From positions 7,930,976 to 7,994,975 of the forward strand of contig NC_049991.1 of assembly GCF_000003815.2 (NCBI RefSeq): a stretch of 64,000 nucleotides of DNA, read 5' to 3'. Both the position numbers and the translations under genes were made by a program. The DNA is from Branchiostoma floridae (taxonomy: Eukaryota; Chordata; Leptocardii; Amphioxiformes; Branchiostomatidae). Shown piece by piece: positions 19,753 to 33,100 of the stretch (positions are counted from its first letter, which is position 1; every line of letters starts with the position of its first letter). A model generated the notes under the pieces. It was not told the DNA's origin and did not search any database. It saw nothing but the letters and a program-made list of their open reading frames with translations.

Positions 19753-19970
19753 AGTGGTACTATAAATGCAGAAATGTTTGCGGTGGTTTTATGGTCGTGG
19801 TTTTCGCGTTGCCATTTCACCGCAAACTCAAAACCAATATTTTTTCATGACAGTATGTGACAGTAGATAGCACTACGGCGAACTCAAAACCACCGCAAAC
19901 ACTCCAATATCCTGCTACCACGAATTTGAATTCCCGCGGACCTGAATGCATTACAGTATTAGACGGGAAG
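19753..19970. repeat. Inverted-repeat element (GTTTGCGGTGGTTTT arms)
   Basis: GTTTGCGGTGGTTTT at 19776-19790 is perfectly complementary to AAAACCACCGCAAAC at 19886-19900. The outer edges carry TATAAATGCAG and GAATGCATTACAGTATT. No coding frame. Probably a foldback or MITE-type element. Confidence 0.6.
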
Positions 19971-20005
19971 ACTGTTATCCATAAATTGTAATCAAGTCAG
20001 CATGG

Positions 20006-20365
20006 CCTTAGAAAGATTGACATTTTCAACCCTTAGAAATTCCTTTTGTAACTGCATTTACTGAATACTATTAAAGTTAAACCTTGTTCCTGCCTTACCC
20101 TAAAACCAATACAAGATAACCTCATTTACATACACATGCAGGTTAATTTCCTTAGAAAGAATGACATTTTCAACCCTTAGCAATTGCTTTAAAAACTGCA
20201 TTTTTACTGAATATGATTAACCCTCTTCCTATCTCCTAACCCTGTAGCCAATACAAATTTGGTACCAAAAGACTACCTCAGCAGGGTGAAGGTTAATAGG
20301 TTACATGAGGTCTTTGGCCTCATTTATGCACTACGGGATCCTCATTTACATACACGTGCAGGTTT
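20006..20365. repeat. Tandem ~144-bp duplication
   Basis: The segment starting CCTTAGAAAGATTGACATTT (20006) recurs at 20150 with the same order of blocks: TTTTCAACCCTTAG, AACTGCATTT, CTGAATA and CCAATACAA. CCTCATTTACATACAC recurs at about 20120 and 20339. Confidence 0.7.
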
Positions 20366-20469
20366 ATTTTGGTAAATAATTGTTGTAGAGGCTACACGTG
20401 CGGGGTCACTGAACTCTTGTCATATGTTTTGTACAAACTGATTAAGACTACAGACTCATTGACCCCTGC

Positions 20470-21070
20470 CCTTTGGGGTCAAAAGTCCTTGGTCCGATAA
20501 CAAAAGTCAACAGAATGAGAAAGACGAAGAAAGTGGTCTAATACCGTCTCTGATCTGTCAATTCCCAAGGCCAAAGCTATGAAAAATGAAAAGTAGATAA
20601 ACAGCACTCAGTTAGAAAAAAATGTTTTTAGAGCAGAAAAAAATCACCCAATTTTCTTGAAACTTTATAATAAGCAGGTTGGATTCATCATCCTTGGTCT
20701 GACAACATAAGTCTGACTGAATAGAATGAAAAGCAATGTAGAAACACTCAATTTGAAAAAAAAGGAGAGAAACAGTGCATTTAGAATAGCCAAAAACCAC
20801 AACAACTAATTTTTGTGAAAAGCAATAGCTAAGGTATTGGTTGAAAGTTAAAAGACTGACAACATAAGTCAAATGAAAGACAAAGGCATAGCGCTCAATT
20901 TGAAATAAAAAGGAACAAAGCCCCAAAAAAACTTAGAACAGGAAAAGCAATACCAGGTTTTGATTGAAAATACTCGGTCTGACAATGGAAGTCAACAGAA
21001 TGAAAAGCAAACTTTATAGGAGTCAAGTCAATTTGAAAAAAAAGGAGAAAAAAAATGAAAGGGAAAAAGT
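20470..21070. repeat. Degenerate tandem repeats, four units
   Basis: Units contain a GGTCTGACAACATAAGTC-like block, GAATGAAAAGC and CTCAATTTGAAAAAAAAGG. They begin near 20485, 20690, 20840 and 20960. Purine-rich and non-coding. Confidence 0.65.
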
Positions 21071-22960
21071 ATGTATTTCAAAGGGAAAAACAGTAATCAG
21101 ATTCTGCTTTTCATAAAAATAGTAATATTATTTTTGTTTACTCAATAGTCAATGTGTAAGAAGATCCAAAAGCCACTTGAAGGTTACTGGTTACATCATT
21201 TATGGATAGCTCTAACTCATTGAGAATGAGGACTTTGTAAGCTGGGGTTGCAAAATTCTGTTCAGGAACATGTCCCCTCCCCCATTTTCTTCTTATGTTG
21301 TACAACCAAGAGACCATAAATGCTTTTACAGTATTTTTTTAAGTAGGTACATGTTAGTGTTTACACCTCTGCCAAAGTCATCTCTTGCACAATGCCAGAC
21401 AATGAACTGTTTTGTATATCATATATTTTGCATAACACATCCGTTGTGTAAGCAGTTGTAATGTGACCAGTCCTTTCAACCGTGCATCCGTAAACTGTCA
21501 CAAATGGTTTTGTCTTTAATCTCATCCTTTTAGGAAAGGAACAAAAGGTTTATGATAACAATGTTGAAAGATGATTGTGGCAAGCAGACTTACCTTCAAA
21601 ATTCTGGGATAAATGTGTCCTCTTGAGCACTGTATTGTTGGATTCTGATGCCAAAATCCCAGTGACTTGTTCTAACTGTCGTTTGCCTTGTGAAGTGAGT
21701 GTGTTTTATGTACAGTTACTGTCTTCAGGTGCTATTAAAGAGGCTGTTTGGTCACATGGGAGTACACATAAGATGAGAGGAAATTCTTTCATACCGGTAA
21801 TTGTCTGCTGTAGGCTAGGGTAGCCTACAATGTACATGTAATTGCCTTGATCCACATGACACCCTTTGAAAAGCTAATTCCTGAAGCATATGGTATAGAA
21901 ACAGTAACTGTTATGGTCATGTTATGCAGTTTCTATGGATTTTGATTTCAAAGAAATGTTAGATCAGTGAAAATGAGACAGAGTCCAGAAAATGTAAATT
22001 TCTAGTTAGATTCTATCATGATAAAAAATCTATCATTTAAACCAGTTGTTTTGGCTGACTGTTGCAATCGAAAACCCCCATAAAACTGAGTCACCAAGGC
22101 ACAAACCTGGTCCTCAGGCTTCATTTTCACTATGTTTTTCCAGCTAAGGTTTTTTTAAATTTCTTCTAAAAATCCAAGAACCAGGAAATTATATTGGTGT
22201 GGCCTTAACGTGCTCAAGGTGTGTCTGTCCTCAAACGCCATACATTTGTACTATAAGTTCTGTCTGAGAGGACTCCCTAACTAAAGATGCATACTCATTT
22301 TTACATTTCCGCTCCTTCCACATAGTATTATTACATAATTATATTACATATCTCCGTATCTGTCTACAGTAACTTTACTAGTGTGAAAAGTAGGACTTCT
22401 TCGCATACCCTCAGGACTGGACACCAAAATGAGGTGTCCTCTGAGTGGATGGGTGGACGGATGACCCCTCTACCTCCAGGCTATCTTGTTTTGTAGAAAG
22501 AGATGCTGTAAATGTTTCATTGTTTAAATGTCGACTATCCTCAAGCAAAACATCAAGCTGTCCATCTCGGGTGTAGTCATGCATCTCCAGAAACCTGGTA
22601 CTGGGAAAAGACAGACACAGGCAGCTTTGATTTTTTTTAAGGCTGACAGTGAAAAAAATCATGATCATTAGGTACTTGTTTATCTTATAGAGTGGATACA
22701 GTGGTTGTGTGAAGCCTGCAACAGAAACTGCCATTTTGCTTTCAAATTGAAATAATTACACAGTACAATCAGAACTGTTACCTAAAGCTGTGTGACCCAA
22801 TTATAGCAGCAGCAGACAATGAGGATATGCAATTATTTTCAAAGAACCTGCAGTTTTGCTTGCACTGATTGCAATGCAAGTCTCACTATATGTTGTACCA
22901 TGTTCCAAATTTAGCACATTGCCACCATAGACTGTAGGCTTTTTAAAGATGTATTCAATC
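21071..22960. other. Intergenic stretch, nothing recognised
   Basis: Short chance frames only. No splice-flanked conserved peptide or transposon signature was seen. Confidence 0.5.
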
Positions 22961-22965
22961 AAATA

Positions 22966-23004
22966 CCCACTCACTCAGTCACTCACTCACTCACTCACTC
23001 ACTT
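22966..23004. repeat. (ACTC)n microsatellite
   Basis: An ACTC-rich tetranucleotide array with one GTC interruption (CACTCACTCAGTCACTCACT style). Confidence 0.9.
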
Positions 23005-23019
23005 AGTACTCAGATTGTG

Positions 23020-26000
23020 TCAAATCCAGTAGGGGGCACTGTTGTGTCATTCTTAAACATTTGTGCGATATTTGTAGGTTCTTCAGCATGCAGAGGTTAC
23101 ATTGACTTTTTTTAAAAATGACAATGCAGTTTGTGTTGAATCTGATAGGGGGCACTATACTGTAGTTTTTGGGTTGGAAAACCTTCCAAAGGTATGAAGA
23201 ACATCAGGAGGGATGGAGGGAAAGATTTAATAATTTATCTGAATACGTTGACATGACAGTACTAGTGAAGTACTGCTTTTACCCAAAGTTCACATTTTTG
23301 TAACAGTATCTGATGTGCATGTACAAGCTTATTTAAAAATGATACTCATACCTCACTACTAAGTACTGTAAACAACCTTACCCTTTATTTCAATTCAACT
23401 TGGAAGTATAGCAAAATAAAAGAACAATATACAGTACATGTATAATTATAGTATCTAACTGTGTTCAATTCTTCAATCCGTTATAATCTTATTCAATGCT
23501 AATTGTCCATTGTTCTATATAGAGTACATTTTTTATACTGGGCTTCAGCTAACCACTGTAAAACTTATTATCGTCACCTTGGCATGCTGGTAGCAAATAG
23601 TTTTAGCTGTAAGGGTTTATCGCTGCTTTGTCGCTGCATGTAGAAATTCTTCTTGAAGTGATTGTAGCCAATGCATGTGTGTTATACATTATATTGATTC
23701 ATTTACTTTAAACTTCTTGCTGACAGTGACATAAGAAGCTTTACAGTGTAACACCATAGCCCTCAATTCTGTGCTGGAGTCTTAAGTCTATACGCCAGAA
23801 CTTCCATACAGTCTTGTGTAGGTCTTTCTAAGAAATTGTCTTGGAAGACCCAGTGAAATTGTCCATTATGTGCATAATGCCCACAGGTATTTTAGTATAT
23901 ACAGAGCACATACATGCATTACATGTTGAGGTCTATTATATAGTTGTCTAAAGGCATCTAGAATGTACAGTGTATGCTTCTCGGTCAGGTGATAATGGGT
24001 TAGAATTAAAAACAATTTTCAGCTAGCAATTAGGTGAACACACATGTAGTTTCATCTGATTCAGATGTTGAATCAACAATCTGGTCAACTGTCCACAACC
24101 TTCCTCATGGCAATTCACACCAGTTCTATTTTGTAATGCAGCTAGATGTCACTGCAATGTGAAACCATGATGAGAGGGGAATACAAACTCAGTCACATTT
24201 GGGACTGTATCCTTCTCACTGTAGCGCCACCTAGCTGCAGTATGAAGAATAACAAGTCAGTATTGCCCTGATCAAGGAAGGTGACAGATTGTTACTAAAA
24301 TGTTGGCAGATGAAAAACATTTGTTGTGTGCAAATATCTTGTCAACAGTTTGATGGAGTCTGATTCTCTTTATTTCATTTTTCATGTGTTTTGACTGTCG
24401 TGGCTTTTAGACCTTTCAAAAAGATTATCATTTTTCATTCTAACAAATATTCTCCTTTTACTTTTAAGCTGGGTCAAAGTTGGTGTGAAATAGTTGGCAA
24501 CAATGGCAAGCAGCCCTAAGACATTGTACCTTTCTTATCTGTCCCAGAAAACAAAGCTGGCAAGGGCAGTTATCTTGCAGTCTATTTAGTTTTTCTAGGA
24601 AAAGCATTATTTGTTGTGACAAACGTCTTTTTGCTCTTTTCCAAATGACCATTATATGGCCTGACAAAAGGGCAATTTTTCACCTTAAATCTTCAAATCA
24701 ATCGTACATAATCAAAATTGCCCTGCACATATCAAGCATTCCATTCTTGACAACCTACAATACTTCTGCACATACATGTATGATTTTGAAGAACCCCTTA
24801 GAAAGACAGTCTTATAAGAGTAGGCACTTAGCAAAAGTATATAAAATTGTACATGTAACAGGAACTACAGTTGATTTTTTAAAATGTTCTGAAGGTGACA
24901 TTATTATTTTGAAAGTTAACTGTACAATATACATGAATGTAGAACAAAATACACGATGAAAATATAACAGAACTGATGGCATTATCATTGAGGTGAAGTA
25001 TGAAAAGATATAATTTGTTACAAATTAAATGGCAGGAAAAATTCTGTTAAACTTTGACTGAATTTTCTAAAATCTACACAGAGTTTTGGATTTGTGAGAA
25101 CCCAATTAATGCCTTCCCAAAGGAGACTTTGCCCCAAACCACACCATAATACAAATTTGCTGTCAATAAATATCATGGTATAAAGCATACATGAAATATC
25201 AGAAAATTATTTCATATGATATTTTCTACAAAAGAATACACTAATAGTATATAATCACATAATTCATATTATGTATTTTAAAGTGAGCATTAGAAATATC
25301 AGCTTAAAATCTTGACAAGATTTCAAAATCTATTTTGTACAATTTCTAAATGCATATGGAAGATTGATACATATATAGCCATCTTAGCGTCGTATATTAC
25401 CCCCTATAGATTCAAAGCTTCTATTGTTAAGCAATCATAATCTATTATAGTTTTATCTATCATACATTTATCATACATACAATATTTTGCATAAAATGTT
25501 TCATAGATTACATATTACATGTTATAGTCTTACAAAAAAGATACAAAATGTTACTATAATAATTTTTTTAGAAAATTTGTCACATAATATTTAGTATAGT
25601 TCTGAATACATACAGTGTACATGCCATCATATCGGGTGCATGCTACAATTAATTTGCACATTACTGGTATGCAGTTGTTATTCTGCTTGTTATAATGAAC
25701 ATTCGAAAAAATTAACAGTGTACATGACTTTGTGTCTTGTAGTGTGCTTGAGTTTGTGGGTGATTGCTCTATGTTCTATATACCTTCCCACCTTGATTTT
25801 GTATAAATTCTAATCTTAGACAACTGACTTATTTTTGGTGATTTTTTTATACAAAGCATTTTTCTTCATAAATTTTGATTCAGTGTTCTATAGGTGTGAT
25901 ATGCACTGGTACTGAATGTTTTTTCTAGGCCTAATTTGTACCCTTGTGTGGTACAACTTGACCAAAAGAATACTTACTAAGAGTTTTTCTGTGTACATGT

Positions 26001-26904
26001 ACATGAAGATCTCCAACACAGGTTGGACCTACCCCCCCTCCCCTCCCCACATGTACAGGTAACATACACTAGGCCCTGTATACAATCATTTGGATGACCT
26101 AGATTGAACTGAAACACAATATGCAATTTAGATTTGAGGGAGTCACAGTATTCATTGTCATTTTGGTGGGCAAAAATATGCATCTCAAGGTTGTTGCTCC
26201 AATATGATAATCATTCTTGGTGGTTAAAAGTAGGAATTAAAAGATTGTCATAAAATATTGTTTTTCAAATTATTTCACTGCAAACCAAACAAATCCTTCC
26301 TATTCACAATGTGTAATATAAAGAAACAACCTTTAGTTTATTTTTTAGATTTAGTACTGTCCCTTCTTTTGATCCATGTACTTTATGTTAATAAATAGAA
26401 AAAAAAGTCATTTTTATGACACAAAAGGGGAAACCTTGATGCTGAAAGTACAACATCAATATTTCTAATTCTATTTTGTACTCTATAGGACCACCACATT
26501 TAAAGAATGGTGAATTCAAAATCAAAGAGATGCTGCATCTGTATCCTTGCAGTATGCATACCTCAGATGTCCAGGTTTTTATAACATATTTAAAATGCCT
26601 TGATTACTCTGTTTAATGAAATGTGCAATTCCTAGAGTACCTAAAATAGTTAACTTAAATGTAAAATAAGCAGGTTTTCTTCTGTGTATGAGGCTCAGCT
26701 GTGGAGCAACCTTGTAGACTATTCAGCAGTAGTGGGTCTAAAGCTGGACTTCTCTTCACAATTTTCCTATAGCAATTCATGTTTCCCTATGGGTTGTGCA
26801 GTTCACTGTAGCCGCTGCATACGCAAGAGGTGTTGCAGTAGTGCTTATCTTTCATAGAGAAGCGTAGGTTGGCTTGTCGTAGTATACACTGTATAAATGA
26901 CGTT
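23020..26904. other. AT-rich region, possible 3'UTR of the channel gene near its right end
   Basis: No coding sequence recognised. GTAGGGGGCACT and its variant ATAGGGGGCACT recur at about 23029 and 23146. The part just left of 26905 should include the minus-strand 3'UTR, but no poly(A) signal can be singled out. Confidence 0.45.
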
Positions 26905-27183
26905 CTACAGCATATCGCCAGGAGATCCGCGCTCGTCAAAGGTCGCCAAGTACGTCCCCCAGTACAAGACATTGAAAACGAGAAATGCTATAGGAAAGGC
27001 AAATCGTGATATCATGTCTATCCACTTGGCCCGGCTCAGAAACACTGCAGCAATATCTTTCTTCTTGTTCTTCGCCGCTTTCGCGTGGTCGTTTTCTAAG
27101 ACTTTGGAGCTGGCCGACCCCATTCCGTACTGGCCAGCCAGCTTCTTGTATTTCTCGGCAGCTTGAGTTTCAGCTTCGTCAGC
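26905..27183 (-). CDS. GlyR-like exon: M3-M4 loop, M4, stop
   Basis: Phase-0 acceptor ATCCAG/GCTGAC. Encodes [18 protein letters not shown], a lysine-rich [10 protein letters not shown], then [20 protein letters not shown] (human [20 protein letters not shown]) and a short tail ending PGDML before TGA/TAA at 26905-26907. Confidence 0.9.
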   Translation of the reverse strand, partial: ADEAETQAAEKYKKLAGQYGMGSASSKVLENDHAKAAKNKKKDIAAVFLSRAKWIDMISRFAFPIAFLVFNVLYWGTYLATFDERGSPGDML

Positions 27184-30100
27184 CTGGATGGAAAATGATT
27201 AGGGAACTAGTTGCAACTGGGAGCGGTACCGAAAGTGAAATTTAAAGTGACATTGTACTACAGGTATTTCAATACAAGTCCTAGCAGTGAAGACACCGTC
27301 TATGTACAGCTTTTGTATATACACTCACTCCACAGGCAAAACTTCACTAGCTCTTTTTGACCAGCACAGTGAACAGTGGACAAAACGTCCTATCCTTAGG
27401 ACTGGGACTCTTTCTTTATAGCAATGTTCATGTTGGGTTAGCGATTACAGCTGGCAGGGTTGCTAACGTAAGAAAGTTGATCAGAAGAAATGATTTAACA
27501 TTCCTAAAATCATAACTGGAGAAAGCAAATTTGCTGTAAAATAAACTCCAGAGCAACATTTAGAAACAAAAAAATAAGAATGCAATACAAATTGTTGCAG
27601 GAAAAGTTTGAATTGCAATAAACGTCGTACCTTGGCATTCGTTTTGTTTCGCCTGATTTTCAATGACCTCAGAAGGTGTTTGTCTTGGCGTCCCAGGAAG
27701 TTGACGGCTGCGAATTCGAGCAAGGCAGCGAACACGAACATCTGACACACTGCCATCCAAATGTCAATAGACCTGATGTAGGAGACTTCAGGCATAGATG
27801 CTCGCGAGGACGTACTCTGGGTTGTCATGGTCAGGACCGTGGTGATCCCTGTTGGAGGAGGGAATAGAGAGAATTTTAGATAAGTGCAACTGAAGAGAAC
27901 AAGCCTAGGCATGTATTATCTCTTAACCTTCAGACTGCTAAGGTAGCCATTTGGCACCCACTTTGTATTGGTTATGGGGTAAAGCAGCAAGGAAAGGGTT
28001 GAAGAGTACTATATGATAGTGCCAAGTAGCCTGGGCACTATCTGGGTCGTAGTTTGCTGCTAGGTTTGCTTTTGCCACCTGTCTGGGAAACTGTATTCAA
28101 ATATTTTGGTGGTGATGTCAGTTAATGAGCGAATTAAGGATCAGATTCTAGAGCGCTAGTCCGATAACAGCAGACCCTCCCATAAGCAGAGAGAAGGCGT
28201 TTGGGGTGTTAGAACGCCTGTTCGACAAGAACTTGAACCAATTCTCATGTGTAGGGACAATTTGGACAATTTCAAACATTAGAAATGTCAAGGTTTCCAG
28301 ACGTAATAGTAGAGAAGCAACTATATATATTATCAACTATGATAAATGTCAGATGGTACCTCGGCTTAGTGCCAAGGGTTTATGCTGTGAAAAAATTGCA
28401 CTTACTGAAAGTGAAGAGAGGAGTAAAAGAATGTTTGCAGCACTACATGATAATCATTACTGTAAGTAACCTAGAGCAGTCCTGGCAGGAGCAGACTCCA
28501 TAGTGATCCAGAATGAGATCCAGGAGATGATGACGATGAGGATGCTGGGGATGTAGAGCTGGATCAGGTAGTAACCAATCTTCCTCTGCAGGTGGAACTG
28601 GACTGCTATACATGTGTAGGTACCTGTGGGGGAGCAGGAAGGCACTATAGGTTTATCTATTAATACCTTAACAAAGAAGGGTACATAGTTGGCAGTGTTT
28701 GTTTGATGTTTGCAGTTAAGTCAAAAAGATATAATGAAAGGAGTATCATGATATTTGGTATGTGGTTATAGGTCTTGAGCAGTCAACAGGCTTATAGCTA
28801 GGATTTTATTATAGGGAGTCCAAATTTCTTAGTGAGCCGCTGTAAGTGATATAGGCACGTCTGTTGAGTTTTTTTAGAATTTTATCATGGTGCATTCTAA
28901 GGTATCAAAAATACAATTGAACAAGTGGCATCCCTGGTCAATCAGAATTCCATGCTTCTTAGAGGATGTGCTCCCTAGTGTAAGGGCGGCTAGTGCATCC
29001 AATTTCTTAAAAGCGCGTCCAGACGACGCCATGACACTTGCCTGGCTAAAAGCCTGGCAGTGAAAGAATTCATTAGGCTTTGAGTTTGGCTTCCCCCTAC
29101 GTACAAATGTACAGTGTATAGTGACTTCATACCTACCCTCATCATGGTCAGGGCTCGAAACTCATTTTGGGGATTAGGTGCACTGGTGCACCCAGCCAGA
29201 AAAATTGGGTGCACAAAATTTTGGGTGCACCCACTGAAAATAATTGGGTGCACAGTTCCAATTTTGGGTGCACCTGGGTGCACATGCACCCTTTATTTTG
29301 AGCCCTGATGGTTCATGCATATGACTGGAATATATTTTCGGATCCATGCAGCCTTGTAAGTCTAACGAGTTCATCTTTTGTCCTCTGTCTATCAACTTAT
29401 CCCATTCTCAGTGTACTAAAAGCATTGGCAATGTACAAATAACCAGGGATTTACCCGCCCGATGAGACTATTCATACTTTTGAAATTGTGAGTTATGTGT
29501 TGTAATGTTTTTTTTCCTTAAGTACCTGTAGTGTAGTTTTGAGGGCAGTCTATGGTGTCTACCCCGATGATGTTGAACTTGGATAGCTCAGAATTCCCCA
29601 GCTGTACAGGGTTATCCTCTTTCCACTGAAGAATGAGGTTTTCTGTTGTGAAGCCATCTGCAAACAAAAGATTGCACAGTATGAAAAATATATCCACTGA
29701 CTGAGTGCAGCTAACACAAGCTGTTGGAGAACGATAAGAGGTTTAATATTAGGATCAAACTTCCCCATGGAAATGAATAGTCTCCTAGAGAGTACTTCTT
29801 TCAAAATGATGTATTTAGATAATAGATAGCATCGTCTGAAGGGAGAATAACTTCACATGCTCAAGGTTGTATTGCTACATGCTTATTAGCTTTCTAGGAA
29901 AGTTTGTCTTACAGATGAATGAAGCCAGACTGTATTAAAAGATTAATATTTTCCACCAATTGGAAAAGTATGAAAAGTTGATGCTGTTGCCCCTAGGCTC
30001 GTATCTCAAATCATATTAGTCTTTCTTGTTTTTGTGACTGCGTGGCACAAATGTAGATGTATACCGACTTTGAATATTAATCAGCTCAGACATGAACAAG

Positions 30101-33100
30101 AAGTAGTCATGCCTTCAAGTTTTCAACTAAGAATTAATGTGTTCAAATATTCATACTTTCTTACAACTATCTTAGAGTAGATCAATTACAGAAGGAGAAT
30201 CCTCACTAGATGGCTTTAAGCAATATTTACAGTCAGATGTGCAATGATTAGGTGTGATGGGTCGTTAAGTATAGCACAATTAGCCGAAGCTGTGCCACAT
30301 TTCTGTCAAGCTGGTGTATTATGACAAAGGGCGGTTATATCGGCATGTAGATACAGATACAAATTTTTATGTTGATATGAAAAGCAAACGACATGTATGT
30401 TTAAAAGTTTAAAATAAATTCGTTCATATGAGTCTGTACAGCTGTTTCCAAATCTTCATAATTGTAGGGCATAAGGCAATCTCTACTGCTCCTTGTGTTT
30501 TAAAAAGTATTGAAGCCATAATTTGGACTGAAAATAGAAGAATAGATAGAATAGAAGGAATAGAAATAGAAAGAATAGAAATTGGTATTGAAAAAGGAAA
30601 CCTTCCTTAGGGCTTCTGCACGTCTTTAATTTAATGAAGATGAAAGGCTCCAATATTATCAGATCAGGCCTTTTTGTTATCATGAAATATTGATAAATAT
30701 TGGTTTTCCATTAGAAGCAGTCTTTACTTTGGTTTCAAGGTCAAGGTAAGCTTCGGAATCTTAATAGCCATGAGGGATAATCAGCTGCCTTGTCGATCAG
30801 TGGTCGTTTAGCAGTTTCAACATATTTTAGCGATTAAAGTCGTTTTATGAATTATAGATTTTGGTAATTTCATACGATAGCAGTCAGTGGACAAGGTATG
30901 ATAAGTGTTATATTGTATGAAAATAGACCTTAAAATAAGAATCTGTATGAAGTTATGATTTCATTTTCAATTTTTCAACAGTATTTTTGGAACTTTTATG
31001 AAAATTGTTGTGAAAAGATTTTTATGGTTCTGATGATGATTCTTTTGTATGTCTTTACCCAAGAAACACATTAATTTTTGACAGAAATGACTACAGACAT
31101 TTTTATATATTTTGCTTCAGAAGTCTAAAGATGACACATACCAATAGTGTGCCTTTTCTTCCTGACATTTTTTATAGTAGAACTTAGTCCAATATGTAAA
31201 CAAAGGTCCAGAAGGTAAAAGTTATATCTGACTAAGTGTTATATAATATATAATTCACTTCTTGATACAAATGTACATGTACTGTGTTAACCAAGGTATA
31301 GAGTTTTCCCTCAAACTCTGTTTTCATATCAGTCTTCTGTGGTGGATTCTTTTACTTGCCTGCATTGTGGCTCTCCTCAAACAGGACCAACATTTAATGT
31401 CCTCTTTAAGGGACAGCCCTAGCCAAAACTAGGTACTCATTTGTCACCTGAGTGAAGTGGGGAAAGTCATGTCGAGTGTCTTCTCAAGGGTACAAGATCG
31501 GAGACATGACAGGTTTTGAACTTGGGACCTCTTAGGCCAATCACGCCACGGCCTCACAGTCTTCTAGTTTAACAGAATTCTGTTGTTTAGGCTGAGAAGC
31601 GACAAATTGAGTTTGTGTGGCCAGCAGATCTTTCCTCAGATATTGGAAACTGGAAGCTGTGGCTAGCAGAAGGTAATTTGGGTCACCTGCTCAGGCCTCG
31701 GAGGGATGACATCCCAGAAAGAGGGACAGGTTGCTTCTCTGAAGGAGTGTGTTCCACTGGAAGTGGTAAAAACTTCAGTCATTTAAGTCTTATTGAAGAA
31801 CTATGCTGGCTTGTTGAGGCTTGGCAGGGCTGTCTTCAGTTTGAAATGTTTTCCATCCTACTCATTGTTTGGGAGACCATGTTGTTGGTTAAAATTGTCA
31901 TTTTAAGCTTAATAATAATATGAAGATTACATTTTCATCAGTTACATGTCATGAAGTTCAGATTTCTTTGATGGACTGTCTGTCCCAACAAGCAAATTTC
32001 CATTTTGGGCCTGAGGGCCAGGTTACATTTGTTGTACCGAATTCAGGGCATTCTCTTGATAGTTGTGTCTTGCAAAATTCAGTTCTCCTGATATTACTGA
32101 AAGTTCTATCTTGGATCTTTTTTGGTTTGTTTGTTTTATTGGGATCTCCATTAGTGATACGAAATGTAGTATCGCTATTCTTTCTGGAGTCCTTTTGGTG
32201 GCTGGTTCTGCCACAGTCTGCTTGAAAATCCAATGTTTTCAAAATAGTAGTAACATGGAATGTTACTTTGCAGCTGCACGACCATGCAGTATATATAGGA
32301 ACATACTGTTTGAAAAAGACTACCTTACAGCCCAGATGGTATGCATTCCTTGAGCTCTAGTTCTGTAATACAAGTGCATGTTTGGACTAGCTGGTAATAG
32401 AATCAAATAGGAAATCGCTCACACAGGATACCTGTTATCCAAAGATTCACAATGGCAGGAAGCAGAGTTACAGGGAGTTTTCTCTTATCCCGTAGAACAA
32501 ACTTTGCTTATGGAGGCAAAATGGATAAACTAGATAAAGTAGAGCATTTCAAATGGAGTTTCTATCATGCAATTTTCTTAGCACATTGCCTATCATTTTG
32601 GGCCATAAATAGCAAAATAATAGTCTTTTGTTTGAATAAAACAGCTTTTCATTTCCTTGAATAAGCAACTTTTGGTGGTAGTTGACATACAATGTATCCT
32701 ACATGTAAAAGCCTATGGGATGAGAAATACACACAGGGTATGTTTTTAAGCAAGCATATTGCTACTACTAATCATCAGCATTGATTATTTGAGTATTAAT
32801 CATGCTGTGTGCTTCATGAGTGGGTAAATCTGATATCATTCCTTTCCTTGGTTCTGGATTTATAGATGTTAGTAGATAGCTTTTATTGGTGGCAGATATC
32901 AGCATGGGATAAATGGATACCGCTGGCTCGCTGCCTGAATGTGATGGAAGTAATCATTCAAACAGCACAAAATAGTTTCCACCTGTCAAAAGTAATAGAA
33001 GGAATAATCCAACTCTACCCAGGAAATAGAATTAGGGAGTAATTGTATTAAAACGACTCTGCGTGATAGTTGACAACTGACAACTAACAGATGCTTATAG

